Below the pieces are notes generated by a model, which was not told the origin of the DNA, ran no database searches, and saw only the letters and a list, made by a program, of their open reading frames with translations. From PMP191F sp047602185 (lineage in GTDB: Bacteria > Bacteroidota > Bacteroidia > Chitinophagales > Chitinophagaceae), in the NCBI GenBank assembly GCA_047602185.1, contig JASGHY010000001.1:5394001-5458000 (forward strand): a DNA stretch of 64,000 nucleotides, in the 5' to 3' direction. Below, piece by piece: positions 40,529-49,520 of this stretch (position 1 is the first letter of the stretch; every line of letters begins with the position of its first letter). A program made the position numbers and the translations under genes.

Positions 40529-41785
40529 TTATGCTAATTGCTTCAGTGCTTTTCGTAATTGCGCTATCATTTCGTCTATCTCTTCCTTTTTACAGGTGCC
40601 TACGCTTAGCCTGTACCAGGGCGATGTTTTCTCGGCGCCGAACGCATAGAAGGGAACCACAGCCAGTTTGGCCTCATTGAGGATATAGGCTGTTACTGCT
40701 GCCTGGTCGCTCAGTAAATCTCCATTGCTCGTTTTTTTGCCAGCCAGGTCAATCTTAATGGTAAGATAGATGGCTGCCTGTGGGGCAATGGCGTCTACCG
40801 GGAAGCCCTCCTGTTTCAATTGCTGAAAGCCGTTAAAGATGCCGCGCAGACGCGTTTCTACGGCCGCTTTAAAGTATTGCAGATATTGATCTATCTCTTC
40901 GGTGCGGTATAGATATTTAGCCACGGCTTTTTGTTCGGCCATAGGAGCCCAGGCACCTACGTGACTGAGGATGGCTTTCATTTTATCCATTATTTCCTTT
41001 GGACCAAAAGACCAGCCTACGCGTACGCCAGTGGCTGCAAATACCTTGCTGATGGCATCAATGAACACAGTGTACTCTTTCATTTTAGGCCTCAGCGAAA
41101 CGGGGTTGTAATGATGGATATTGCCATAGGTCAGGTGCCAGTACATCTGGTCGTACATAACATACAGCTTCTTTTCATTGGGACCCCTGCGTGCATTTTC
41201 TGCCAGTACCAGGTCGCAGATATCTTCCAGTTGTTCTTTGGTAAACGTGGTGCCTGTTGGGTTTTGCGGAGAGCAAAGCGCCAGTAGGGTAGCGTCCTGG
41301 ATATGGGGTTTCAGGTCTGCGGCCACGGGCATAAAATGATTGGCAGCAGTAGCCTGTACCACTACATGCTCGGCCTCTACAAAATGAGTATAGTGATTGT
41401 TGTTCCAGGAAGGAACAGCGTAAATAACTTTGTTGCCTTTATCACAAATGGCGCGGAACAAAGAATAGATCAAGGGACGTCCGCCGGAAGCGACCAGTAT
41501 TTCAGAAAGGGCATATTCCAGCAACTCTCTATCCTTCAGAAAATCAGCAATTGCTTGTCGCAGGTCAAGATTGCCTTCTGCTGCGGGGTAATTGGTAAAA
41601 TGTTGCCTGTAAGCTTCTACAATGGCATCTTCCAGCTCCTTGGGAATGGGAAAAATGGCCGGATCAAAATCACCTACGGTAAAGTTGTAAATCTTTTCAC
41701 CTTGGCGGATCTTTTCGCGAATTTCTCCTCCCAGCTTTACAATTTCAGATCCTATCAGTGTTTCAGATAAATGGCTAAGTTTCAT
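40529..41785 (-). CDS. PLP-dependent aminotransferase, class I/II
   Basis: Fold-type I aminotransferase, 418 residues, AspC/aromatic-aminotransferase-like. Visible: LVASGGRPLIYSLFRAICDKG (cofactor phosphate contacts), LCSPQNPTGTTF, YDQMYWHLTY, then the PLP lysine in DAISKVFAATGVRVGW, and SVGTCKKEE near the end. The amino donor cannot be told. Its -7 promoter element ends 5 bases before the ATG, so the mRNA may be nearly leaderless. Confidence 0.9.
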   Translation of the reverse strand: MKLSHLSETLIGSEIVKLGGEIREKIRQGEKIYNFTVGDFDPAIFPIPKELEDAIVEAYRQHFTNYPAAEGNLDLRQAIADFLKDRELLEYALSEILVASGGRPLIYSLFRAICDKGNKVIYAVPSWNNNHYTHFVEAEHVVVQATAANHFMPVAADLKPHIQDATLLALCSPQNPTGTTFTKEQLEDICDLVLAENARRGPNEKKLYVMYDQMYWHLTYGNIHHYNPVSLRPKMKEYTVFIDAISKVFAATGVRVGWSFGPKEIMDKMKAILSHVGAWAPMAEQKAVAKYLYRTEEIDQYLQYFKAAVETRLRGIFNGFQQLKQEGFPVDAIAPQAAIYLTIKIDLAGKKTSNGDLLSDQAAVTAYILNEAKLAVVPFYAFGAEKTSPWYRLSVGTCKKEEIDEMIAQLRKALKQLA

Positions 41786-41789
41786 GAAG

Positions 41790-41797
41790 CAAAAGTA
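41790..41797 (-). promoter_or_regulatory. Promoter element of the aminotransferase gene, start-codon proximal
   Basis: Minus strand reads TACTTTTG, exact TAnnTTTG, identical to the hflX element. The last base is 5 bases from the ATG. Confidence 0.5.
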
Positions 41798-41825
41798 ACG
41801 AAAGTCGATAGAAGTCGGGAACAGA

Positions 41826-41850
41826 CAATCTGGTCAAAAAAACCAGATTG
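41826..41850. terminator. Hairpin between membrane glycosyltransferase and aminotransferase genes
   Basis: Perfect 9-bp stem CAATCTGGT/ACCAGATTG with a 7-base loop; no T-run after it. It lies in a stretch of AGTC-type word repeats (41806-41890) and may help end the glycan cluster transcript. Confidence 0.4.
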
Positions 41851-41927
41851 GTCATATAAGTCAACAAAGGTCGTAATAGTCAACTGGCATTTGCCTGACA
41901 GCTAGATCCTAATACCTGATTTCTGTT

Positions 41928-43211
41928 CTAATCGTACTTATTCAGAATATCTACCACATTGTTATCAATATAAGTGGCGGTATCTGTTTGTGGCTTGCCG
42001 AAGAAGTGAATTTCGTATTCGTTGCGGTAAACGCCTTTTGCATGACTTTTGGCAAAACGTTCTTTGTTGAAGCTCACATACAGCGAATAGGCGGCTGCAA
42101 ACAATCCCAGTGCTACATACACTACCAGGTATGCCCTGCTGAAAAGTTTCAGTATGGGTTTAGTGTTGAACGGCGTACGCAGAATAACAACTACTATCAG
42201 CGGTAAAATGGGTACCCAGAAACGGGGATCGTAATAGGGCCAGTTGAGAATAATGATGGAATAAAACAGCAGGTAGATCCTGATGTAAAAAGGAATTTCG
42301 CTTTTGCGTGCAAAGGTGCAATACATAAACCACGCAAAGAACAAAACGCCTAATGCAATAAACAGTTTGCTGCCAATAGAAGCAGGCAGATAGCCGAGTA
42401 TTTTATTGCTGGGTATATTCAGAAATACTTCACTAAGCTCGGTAAAATGATTGCGAAGGTTTTCGCCCACAAAGTTGCCTACACCCTTTTCCAGTGGCCC
42501 TTTCAGCAGGTTGGTATAGTCAAGGATCTTCAACTGTTTAGCAAAGAAAACAGCACCCACACCTGCCACCAGCAGGATCACAATGGCGATCTTATTTTTA
42601 CGGATAAGGCGTGTGAGCTCATCCTTATACTCCCACGCTACACCCAGGAATAAAGCCGGTAACAGGGAGATCCCTACTGTGCGGGTAAGAATGGTAAGAA
42701 TGCAGAAAACAAAGGATAATGCAAGGTGAATAAAGCTTTTCTTTTCCCTGAACAGGTGAAAGCAATAGAGGCTGGCGCAGGAGAAGAAAATATACTGCAT
42801 TTCAGAAAGAGGGTGTGTAACAAATTTGATGAGCACCCAGTTAAATAATACCAGCACTATCAGCAGTAATGGGTTGACCAGTTTCTCGAAGATCTTCTTT
42901 ATAAAATACAATCCTGCAAAAACATACAGGCAGTTAACAAGTGTAATAGAGAAAGAACTCAGAATGCCGAGTTTTGATAACAATATCAGCAAGGCTGTAT
43001 AGCCATAAGGCAGGTAATCGGTAGCTGCAAACGAATCGGGCGCACAGCCATATTGTATGCAGTCTTTTATGTTGTAATAGCGAATAGAGTCAAAGTGAAG
43101 ATGAAGGGGGGTAAAGCAGCCTGCCAGGTACACAATACCCATAGCCAGTATGGCTAGTTTAAACAGGTTGTTGAGCGTTGTGTTTAAAGCAGGATAAGAG
43201 GTTGGTTGCAT
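41928..43211 (-). CDS. Multi-spanning membrane glycosyltransferase (GT-C/ArnT-like)
   Basis: 427 residues with about ten hydrophobic helices, and an Asp-containing first periplasmic loop (HFDSIRYYNIKDC) as in GT-C enzymes that use lipid-linked sugars. C-terminal loop ends ATYIDNNVVDILNKYD. Start set at the ATG 43211, since the longer frame (43250) would overlap the methyltransferase gene. It sits downstream of a GT2 gene and a methyltransferase, a set likely to make and transfer a polyprenyl-linked sugar. Confidence 0.8.
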   Translation of the reverse strand: MQPTSYPALNTTLNNLFKLAILAMGIVYLAGCFTPLHLHFDSIRYYNIKDCIQYGCAPDSFAATDYLPYGYTALLILLSKLGILSSFSITLVNCLYVFAGLYFIKKIFEKLVNPLLLIVLVLFNWVLIKFVTHPLSEMQYIFFSCASLYCFHLFREKKSFIHLALSFVFCILTILTRTVGISLLPALFLGVAWEYKDELTRLIRKNKIAIVILLVAGVGAVFFAKQLKILDYTNLLKGPLEKGVGNFVGENLRNHFTELSEVFLNIPSNKILGYLPASIGSKLFIALGVLFFAWFMYCTFARKSEIPFYIRIYLLFYSIIILNWPYYDPRFWVPILPLIVVVILRTPFNTKPILKLFSRAYLVVYVALGLFAAAYSLYVSFNKERFAKSHAKGVYRNEYEIHFFGKPQTDTATYIDNNVVDILNKYD

Positions 43212-43224
43212 AACAGAAACTGTT

Positions 43225-43968
43225 TTATTCAGGTTTGCGGGCAATACCAATTACAGATAAACCAATAGCATGAAAAGTTATTGTGTCCAGCAGCCTCATG
43301 GCCGGGATTAATTTATTGAAGATCTGCAATTGAGTAGAAGGTATCAGCCGTTTGCGCAGGATGGTGCCATTCACAAACCATCCCGGAATGCCTGCTGCGT
43401 TAAAATATTGCTGGTGTATTACCTCCAGTTGTTGCGATTGCAGCAAACGACGTAAAGAGCGGGCAGTATAGCGCCTGTAATGTCCCAGCTCTTCATCAAA
43501 CGGGTTGTACAAAAACTGCCAGGCGGGTACCAGTATCACCAGGTGACCGCCTGGGCGCAAGAGTTTTTTACAATTCTGTATAGCCTGCTCTGCATCTTCA
43601 ATATGCTCTATTACATTCAGTGCTACCAGGGTATCATAATGCTGCAGTTGTGCTGCATATTTTGTATCAAAATCAGGGGCAACAAGGTCTATGGATCTTA
43701 TGCCTTCCAGGTTATGAAAATGGCTGAATTTCTGCTGAAGCAATACCAGATATTCGTTCCGCAGATCACTTACTGTAAGCTTAAACTGTTGTTCAAGGAA
43801 AAAATGAGAGATGTTTCCAATACCGCTGCCGGTTTCAAGTACGTGCCCTTTACAATAAGGCACTATTGTTTCAAACAGCCATTGGTTAAAGTTGCCTGCC
43901 TTCTCAAATCGTTCCAGTGTTTGCAGACCGGTGGGGTCTGTCTCATGAAAATGTTCGGATGCCGTCAT
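43225..43968 (-). CDS. Class I SAM-dependent methyltransferase
   Basis: 247 residues. Rossmann fold with motif I VLETGSGIGNISHFF, the acidic end of beta-2 (LTVSDLRNEYL), and LVALNVIEHIEDAEQAI as motif IV/post-I; then LLRPGGHLVILVPAWQFLYNPFDEELGHYRRYT. It overlaps the upstream GT2 gene by 4 bases (ATGA), a sign of translational coupling. Substrate probably a sugar or lipid intermediate of the same cluster. Confidence 0.9.
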   Translation of the reverse strand: MTASEHFHETDPTGLQTLERFEKAGNFNQWLFETIVPYCKGHVLETGSGIGNISHFFLEQQFKLTVSDLRNEYLVLLQQKFSHFHNLEGIRSIDLVAPDFDTKYAAQLQHYDTLVALNVIEHIEDAEQAIQNCKKLLRPGGHLVILVPAWQFLYNPFDEELGHYRRYTARSLRRLLQSQQLEVIHQQYFNAAGIPGWFVNGTILRKRLIPSTQLQIFNKLIPAMRLLDTITFHAIGLSVIGIARKPE

Positions 43969-44693
43969 CGGGCAAACAGATTGTACTTTAAGATACAGTA
44001 AATGGCTCTTACACCGTCTTTCCAGTTAATTTTTTTGCCTTCAGCATAGGTACGACCGTAATAAGAGATCCCCACTTCATAGATACGTACATCGGGGATG
44101 CGGGCGATCTTGGCTGTAACTTCAGGTTCAAAACCGAAACGTTTTTCTTTCAGTTGAATACCCTGGATAATGGTAGTGCGGAACATTTTGTAACAGGTTT
44201 CCATGTCTGTAAGGTTCAGATTGGTAAACATGTTCGAAAGTGCTGTTAACACCAGCTTATTACCGATAGAGTGCCAGAAGAAAAGAATACGGTGTGGATT
44301 GCCTCCCAGAAAGCGGGAACCATAAACAATATCCGCGCTGCCCCTTAAAATAGGCTTCAGCAGCAGGTTGTACTCTTCCGGGTCGTATTCAAGATCAGCA
44401 TCCTGGATGATGGTGAATTCGCCGGTAGCCTTTGAAATGCCGGTGTGCAGTGCAGCACCCTTTCCCTGGTTCACTTCGTGCTTGTAATACTGGATATTAA
44501 GGTCAGGGTTCTCTGTTTTGTACCTTAAAATGGCCTCTTCTGTATCATCCTTGGAGCAATCGTTAACAATAATCACTTCTTTTTCTATATTGTTCAGCAG
44601 TTGTACTGCTTTTACCCTGTCAAGGATCAGGTGAATGGTTCGCCCTTCGTTGTAAGCAGGGATAACAATTGATAGTTTGGTAAAATTCTCCAT
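43965..44693 (-). CDS. Family 2 glycosyltransferase (DPM1-like)
   Basis: GT-A enzyme, 242 residues. LSIVIPAYNEGRTI at the start, EVIIVNDCSKDDTEEAI, and GKGAALHTGISKATGEFTIIQDADLEYDPEEY with the DAD metal motif are classic. Similar to dolichyl/polyprenyl-phosphate sugar synthases that load a sugar onto the lipid used by GT-C enzymes, such as the one two genes downstream. First gene of the three-gene cluster. Confidence 0.93.
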   Translation of the reverse strand: MENFTKLSIVIPAYNEGRTIHLILDRVKAVQLLNNIEKEVIIVNDCSKDDTEEAILRYKTENPDLNIQYYKHEVNQGKGAALHTGISKATGEFTIIQDADLEYDPEEYNLLLKPILRGSADIVYGSRFLGGNPHRILFFWHSIGNKLVLTALSNMFTNLNLTDMETCYKMFRTTIIQGIQLKEKRFGFEPEVTAKIARIPDVRIYEVGISYYGRTYAEGKKINWKDGVRAIYCILKYNLFAR

Positions 44694-44972
44694 AGATCAG
44701 GCGAAGGTTAAGTTTTAAGGTGAAATGCTTGCCAGCTCCCGTTTTGCTTTGGTTGACCGGCAAATCGGCCGCAACTTAGTAACTAAAAGGCTTTTGGACA
44801 AGTGTTTGATTCTAAATATAATTGAAGTGACGCATTTGTGAAACGAAGTGGGCCAAAAAATATTGCCGTGATGGAGACAGTACCCAATCCGACTATCTTC
44901 GTAAGCTTATTAACAAATTACTGATTGTATTTTCTATATATTTTCGGTGTTTATATACGTTTATACAGAACT

Positions 44973-46415
44973 ATGAAAAAACTTTTATTGCCGGTATTCC
45001 TGTTTATAAGCGGCATGTGCGTTCAGGCTCAAACGGCTGGGTATAAGATCAGCATTACCCTGAAGCCATACAAAAATGCCTGGGTATATCTGGGCTATCA
45101 CTATGGAAAAATAAAGGCCCTGGCCGATTCTGCCATGCTGGATGGTGAAAGCAAAGGGGTATTTAAGGAAAAGGACCTGCTGCCCGGCGGTATTTACTTT
45201 ATCGTTTCTCCCAAAAAAGAGATCTTATTTGAACTGCTGCTGGATAAACAACAACAATTTTCCATTTCGGCAGATACCGCAGGACTGCCCGCTTCTGTAC
45301 AGTTTACAGGCTCTACCGATAATACAGTTTTTCAATCTTACTCAAAGTTTGCAGCAGAAACAGGGCAATTAATTAACCACACCAGTGCTGAATATAGCCA
45401 GGCAAAAAATGCAAAAGACTCTGCGACGGTGACCGCAAAACTGAAGAAGCAGGGTGATAAAATGGAGCATTACCGCGACAGTATTATCCGCAAATACCCC
45501 ACTTCATTGCTGACAGCATTGTTCAATGCAATGAAAGAACCGGTGGTTCCTCCTGCAGCCAAACATCCCGGTGGCAAATATGATTCTAACTATGCCTACC
45601 GCTATTACAAAGCTCATTACTGGGACGATATTTCTTTTACAGATGAACGATTGGTACGTACGCCTTTTTTTGAAACAAGATTGGACAAATATTTCAGGGA
45701 CCTTGTATCTCCCAACCCTGATTCCATCAGTCGCGAAGTGGATTATATGCTGCTGATGTCGCGTACCAGTAAAGAAATGTACAAATGCCTGATGGTGCAT
45801 TTTGTACAGAAATATGTAAACCCTGAATACATGGGACAGGATGCTGTATTTGTGCACCTGTTCGAAAAATACATCAACGCAGGACAGGCAGAATTCTTTA
45901 CAGCCCAATACAAAGACTATGTTTCCAAACGAGCCTATAGCTTAATGGCCAACCTGCTTGGCCAGCCGGGAGCAGATATGGTAATGGTAGATACAACGGG
46001 TGCATCCCGTAACCTGTACAGTGTGAAAAGCAATTTTACTGTTATCTGTTTCTGGGACCCTACCTGTAGCCATTGTAAAGAAGTGGTACCCAAAGTAGAC
46101 TCTATTTTCCAGGCCAAATGGAAGAATGAAGGTGTGGCCTTATATGGTGTAATGGTGGAAGGAGGAAAAGACAACTGGCTCAAATTTATTGCTGATAAAA
46201 ACCTGAAAGACTGGATTCATGTGTACCAGTTGCCCGAACAGCAGCAGAAAGATGACGCGGCGGGTAAGCCGGGTTTCCGCCAGTTGTACGATGTATATCA
46301 GACCCCGATCTTATACCTGCTTGATAAAGACAAAAATATTATTGCTAAAAAACTCAGTTACCAGCAACTGGATGAAGTATTAACACTTAAACTGAAAAAC
46401 ACAAAATCCAATTAA
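44973..46415 (+). CDS. TlpA-like thioredoxin-fold protein with DUF4369/DUF5106
   Basis: Exported disulfide-handling protein, 480 residues. Signal peptide MKKLLLPVFLFISGMCVQAQ; the ATG at 44973 is used, since the longer frame adds a non-signal stretch. An N-terminal beta-rich DUF4369-type domain (about 22-130) is followed by a helical middle and a C-terminal thioredoxin fold with active site C365-S-H-C368 (FWDPTCSHCKEVVPKV) and cis-Pro in DVYQTPILYLLD. It overlaps in operon with the PPIC gene 2 bases downstream, so both serve envelope protein folding. Confidence 0.9.
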   Translation: MKKLLLPVFLFISGMCVQAQTAGYKISITLKPYKNAWVYLGYHYGKIKALADSAMLDGESKGVFKEKDLLPGGIYFIVSPKKEILFELLLDKQQQFSISADTAGLPASVQFTGSTDNTVFQSYSKFAAETGQLINHTSAEYSQAKNAKDSATVTAKLKKQGDKMEHYRDSIIRKYPTSLLTALFNAMKEPVVPPAAKHPGGKYDSNYAYRYYKAHYWDDISFTDERLVRTPFFETRLDKYFRDLVSPNPDSISREVDYMLLMSRTSKEMYKCLMVHFVQKYVNPEYMGQDAVFVHLFEKYINAGQAEFFTAQYKDYVSKRAYSLMANLLGQPGADMVMVDTTGASRNLYSVKSNFTVICFWDPTCSHCKEVVPKVDSIFQAKWKNEGVALYGVMVEGGKDNWLKFIADKNLKDWIHVYQLPEQQQKDDAAGKPGFRQLYDVYQTPILYLLDKDKNIIAKKLSYQQLDEVLTLKLKNTKSN

Positions 46416-46417
46416 GT

Positions 46418-48367
46418 ATGCTGAAGGATAAAAAAAGCCTTTTTGTTATCCCTTTATTGCTTGCATTCACCAATGGTAGTAACGCGCAAACATTGTTTAC
46501 GTATGGAAAAAGAGCAGTGAGTAAGGACGAGTTCCTGAAAGCCTATAACAAGAACAATACCGGCGATGGTGCTACTGATAAATCCTATAGCGATTACCTG
46601 GAGCTTTATAGCCGGTTTAAAATAAAAGTACAGCAGGCCCTGGATATGAAACTGGATACCCTGCCGCAACAAAAAGCAGAGCTGGCAGGCTTCCGTAGCC
46701 AGGTAGTTGATAGCTATATGAATGATGAGGCCAGTACCGGTGTACTGATCGACGAAGCGGTGGAGCGCGCTAAAAAAGATATTCACCTTGCCCACATTTT
46801 TGTTGCAGTAAGCGGTCATGCTACTGATGCTGATGCAAAGAAAGCAGAAGATAAGATCAATGCGGCTTATGCTGAGTTGCAGAAAGGCACTGATTTTGGT
46901 AAAGTAGCGACAGAGTTTTCCGAAGATCCCTCAGTAAAAGAAAACAAAGGCGACCTGGGATACATTACGGTATTTGTATTGCCTTATGGGCTTGAGAACC
47001 TGGCATACAATACACAGGCAGGCAAGTTCTCTGCACCTTTCCGTTCCAAAGCGGGTTATCATATCTTCAAAAATCTTGGAGAGCGTAAAGCTGCCGGCAG
47101 GTTAAAAGTAGCCCAGATATTATTTACATTCCCTTCAGAAGCTTCTGCGGAGGTAAAGCAACAAATAAAACAGAAAGCCGATTCAGTATATAACCTGTTA
47201 ACGCAGGGGGGAGATTTTAAAGCGCTGGCCTTACAATTCAGCAGCGATAACCTCTCGTACCAGAATGGTGGCGAACTGATTGACTTTGGCGTAGGCCGGT
47301 ATGAACCTGCGTTTGAAACTGCCGCTTTTGCATTGCAAAAGGATGGAGACATCAGTAAGCCGGTACTTACTTCCTTTGGTTATCATATCATTAAACACCT
47401 GCAGGCCAAACCCATCAATACCAACGTTGATAACAGGCAGGCGCAGGACTCTATCAAATTGCTGGTGCAGCAAAGCGATAGAATGGAGGTGTCCCGGAAA
47501 ATATTATATAAAAAGATCCTGCAGTTAACCGGGTTCAAAAAACTACCGGTAAACGAAAATCACTTGTGGGTATTTACTGATAGCATATTGAAACATGCTG
47601 CGGCGCCTAAGTTTACTGATGTAACCAGCCGCACTCCCTTGTTTTCTTTTGCCAAAAAAACAGTGACGGTAAAAGACTGGCAGGAATACCTGGATGCTAT
47701 CCAGGGACTTAATTATGTACGGAATGGAAAGACCAAGAAAGAACTGTTTGACCAGTTTACAGAAACATCGGCATTTGATTATTACCGCGATCACCTGGAA
47801 GAGTATAATAAAGATTTTGCCTGGCAGCTGAATGAGTTTAAAGAAGGCAACCTGCTGTTTGAAGTAATGCAGCGCAAAGTATGGAGTGTAGCCTCGGCAG
47901 ACAGTGTAGGATTAAAGAAGTATTATCAGGCACATAAAGACAAATACTGGTGGGAAGCAAGTGCCGATGCTATCATCGTTACTGCCAATAGTGAAACTGC
48001 CAACACCGAAGGTGTAAAGAAATTCGGGAGCAACTACAAAGACTGGAAACAATATATCGAAAACAGTAATGGCGCTCTGCAGGGCGATTCAGGCCGCTTT
48101 GAGTTGGGACAGATCCCTGTAGTGGAAAGAACCAATTTTACACCGGGCTTAATTACAGCACCTGTAAAGAACACAACAGATAATACTTTTACGTTTGCAT
48201 ACATTGTACAGATATATAGAGATCGTGCACAACGCAGCTTTGACGATGCGCGTGGCTTTGTGATCAACGATTACCAGAATGCATTGGAAGAGCAATGGAT
48301 CGCAGACCTGAAAAAGAAATACCCTATCACGGTAAACCTTACAGTGTTAAAGAGTTTAGAGAAGTAA
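46418..48367 (+). CDS. Periplasmic PPIC peptidyl-prolyl isomerase
   Basis: 649 residues with a signal peptide ending SNAQ. Two parvulin domains: about 125-220 (LAHIFVAVSGHATDADAKKAEDKINAAYAEL ... FRSKAGYHIFKNL) and about 225-330 (LKVAQILFTFPSEAS ... TSFGYHIIKHLQ), then a long C-terminal region without clear match (about 335-649). Acts with the TlpA-like protein. It is a second, longer relative of the SurA-like protein at 27434. Confidence 0.9.
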   Translation: MLKDKKSLFVIPLLLAFTNGSNAQTLFTYGKRAVSKDEFLKAYNKNNTGDGATDKSYSDYLELYSRFKIKVQQALDMKLDTLPQQKAELAGFRSQVVDSYMNDEASTGVLIDEAVERAKKDIHLAHIFVAVSGHATDADAKKAEDKINAAYAELQKGTDFGKVATEFSEDPSVKENKGDLGYITVFVLPYGLENLAYNTQAGKFSAPFRSKAGYHIFKNLGERKAAGRLKVAQILFTFPSEASAEVKQQIKQKADSVYNLLTQGGDFKALALQFSSDNLSYQNGGELIDFGVGRYEPAFETAAFALQKDGDISKPVLTSFGYHIIKHLQAKPINTNVDNRQAQDSIKLLVQQSDRMEVSRKILYKKILQLTGFKKLPVNENHLWVFTDSILKHAAAPKFTDVTSRTPLFSFAKKTVTVKDWQEYLDAIQGLNYVRNGKTKKELFDQFTETSAFDYYRDHLEEYNKDFAWQLNEFKEGNLLFEVMQRKVWSVASADSVGLKKYYQAHKDKYWWEASADAIIVTANSETANTEGVKKFGSNYKDWKQYIENSNGALQGDSGRFELGQIPVVERTNFTPGLITAPVKNTTDNTFTFAYIVQIYRDRAQRSFDDARGFVINDYQNALEEQWIADLKKKYPITVNLTVLKSLEK

Positions 48368-48380
48368 TAGCTCTTTCGGA

Positions 48381-48424
48381 TAAAGCAAAAGGTCTTGTTG
48401 ATACCAACAAGACCTTTTGCTTTA
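48381..48424. terminator. Long bidirectional terminator hairpin
   Basis: Perfect 20-bp stem (48381-48400 with 48405-48424, core GCAAAAGGTCTTGTTG), loop ATAC. It lies between the convergent PPIC and metF genes. Confidence 0.8.
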
Positions 48425-48442
48425 AGGAGAATGTAAGATCGT

Positions 48443-49396
48443 TTATACTATTTCCTTCACTACGTTCCAGATAACACGTGGTTTACCCAATGTGTAATAG
48501 TGCAGTACCGGAGCGTTGTTTTGCTTCAGTTCTTTTGACTGCTGCAGTAACCACTCTGTCCCTACTATCTCTACTTCCCCATCTGTTTTACACTTCATGA
48601 TCTCATTACTCAGATCAGTAGGAATATCAACGTGGAAAGTACGTGGAATAACAGACAGTTGTTTTTTGCTGGTAATAGGTTTCAGACCCGGGATAATGGG
48701 AATTTCAATACCCGCCTCACGGCATCTTTTTACAAATTCGAAATATTTCTGATTGTCAAAGAACATCTGCGTTACAATGTATTCAGCACCGGCTTCAACC
48801 TTTGCTTTCAGGTAAGCAAGGTCTGTTTGCAGGTTGGGGGCTTCAAAATGCTTTTCCGGATAGCCTGCTACACCAATACAGAATTTAGTACGGAAACCGT
48901 CGCGGATATCTTCTTCCAGGGAAATGCCATTGTTCAGGTTGCCTACCTGTTTCAGCAGGTCCAGTGCATAGCGGTTGCCATCGCGTTCAGGCTCAAATAC
49001 GGTTTCATTTTTAGCCGCATCGCCTCTAAGAACCAACACATTATCTACACCAATGAAGTTTAGATCGATCAGCGCGTCTTCTGTTTCGCGTTTGTTAAAA
49101 CCGCCGCAGATCAGGTGAGGCACAGCATCTACCTTATAGTGGTTCATAATAGCGGCGCAGATCCCTACGGTACCCGGACGTTTGCGAACTTCTACCTTTT
49201 CAAAAGTGCTGTCGGCTTTCTTTTTAAAAACATGCTCGCTGCGGTGGTAGGTTACATTGATAAAGGATGGTTTAAACTCCATCAAAGGGTCCAGGTGCTC
49301 GTAAATAGAATTGATGGTTTTCCCTTTTAATGGGGGTAAGATCTCAAAAGAAACCAGCGTATCCTTCGCCTGTCTTATATGATCAATAACTTTCAT
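48443..49396 (-). CDS. metF: 5,10-methylenetetrahydrofolate reductase
   Basis: FAD enzyme that makes 5-methyl-THF for methionine synthesis, 317 residues. TIM barrel with SFEILPPLKG, PSFINVTYHRSE, HLICGGFNKRETEDAL, VLRGDAAKNE, CIGVAGYPEKH and QMFFDNQKYFEFV, all in the usual order. Start at 49396 (MKVIDHIRQAKDTL) fits the family and the promoter; the frame open to 49444 runs through the promoter. Convergent with the PPIC gene. Confidence 0.96.
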   Translation of the reverse strand: MKVIDHIRQAKDTLVSFEILPPLKGKTINSIYEHLDPLMEFKPSFINVTYHRSEHVFKKKADSTFEKVEVRKRPGTVGICAAIMNHYKVDAVPHLICGGFNKRETEDALIDLNFIGVDNVLVLRGDAAKNETVFEPERDGNRYALDLLKQVGNLNNGISLEEDIRDGFRTKFCIGVAGYPEKHFEAPNLQTDLAYLKAKVEAGAEYIVTQMFFDNQKYFEFVKRCREAGIEIPIIPGLKPITSKKQLSVIPRTFHVDIPTDLSNEIMKCKTDGEVEIVGTEWLLQQSKELKQNNAPVLHYYTLGKPRVIWNVVKEIV

Positions 49397-49414
49397 TAGT
49401 AGCTTATTAGGCCG

Positions 49415-49445
49415 CAAACATAAACAAGGAATCCCGTATGACAAA
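49415..49445 (-). promoter_or_regulatory. Promoter of metF
   Basis: Minus strand: TTTG at 49445-49442, 19 bases, TATGTTTG at 49422-49415. Both boxes match the Bacteroidota consensus; transcription would start about 14 bases before the ATG. Confidence 0.75.
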
Positions 49446-49495
49446 CAGGCTGTTAAATTACCTGTAACAAGAAAAGGTATTTCGATTAGTTCCGG

Positions 49496-49503
49496 TATTT
49501 TTG
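49496..49503 (+). promoter_or_regulatory. Probable -7 promoter element of lptB
   Basis: TATTTTTG, exact TAnnTTTG, 18 bases before the TTG start of lptB. No clear -33 box. Confidence 0.5.
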
Positions 49504-49520
49504 CCGCAAACCTTTTTGAA

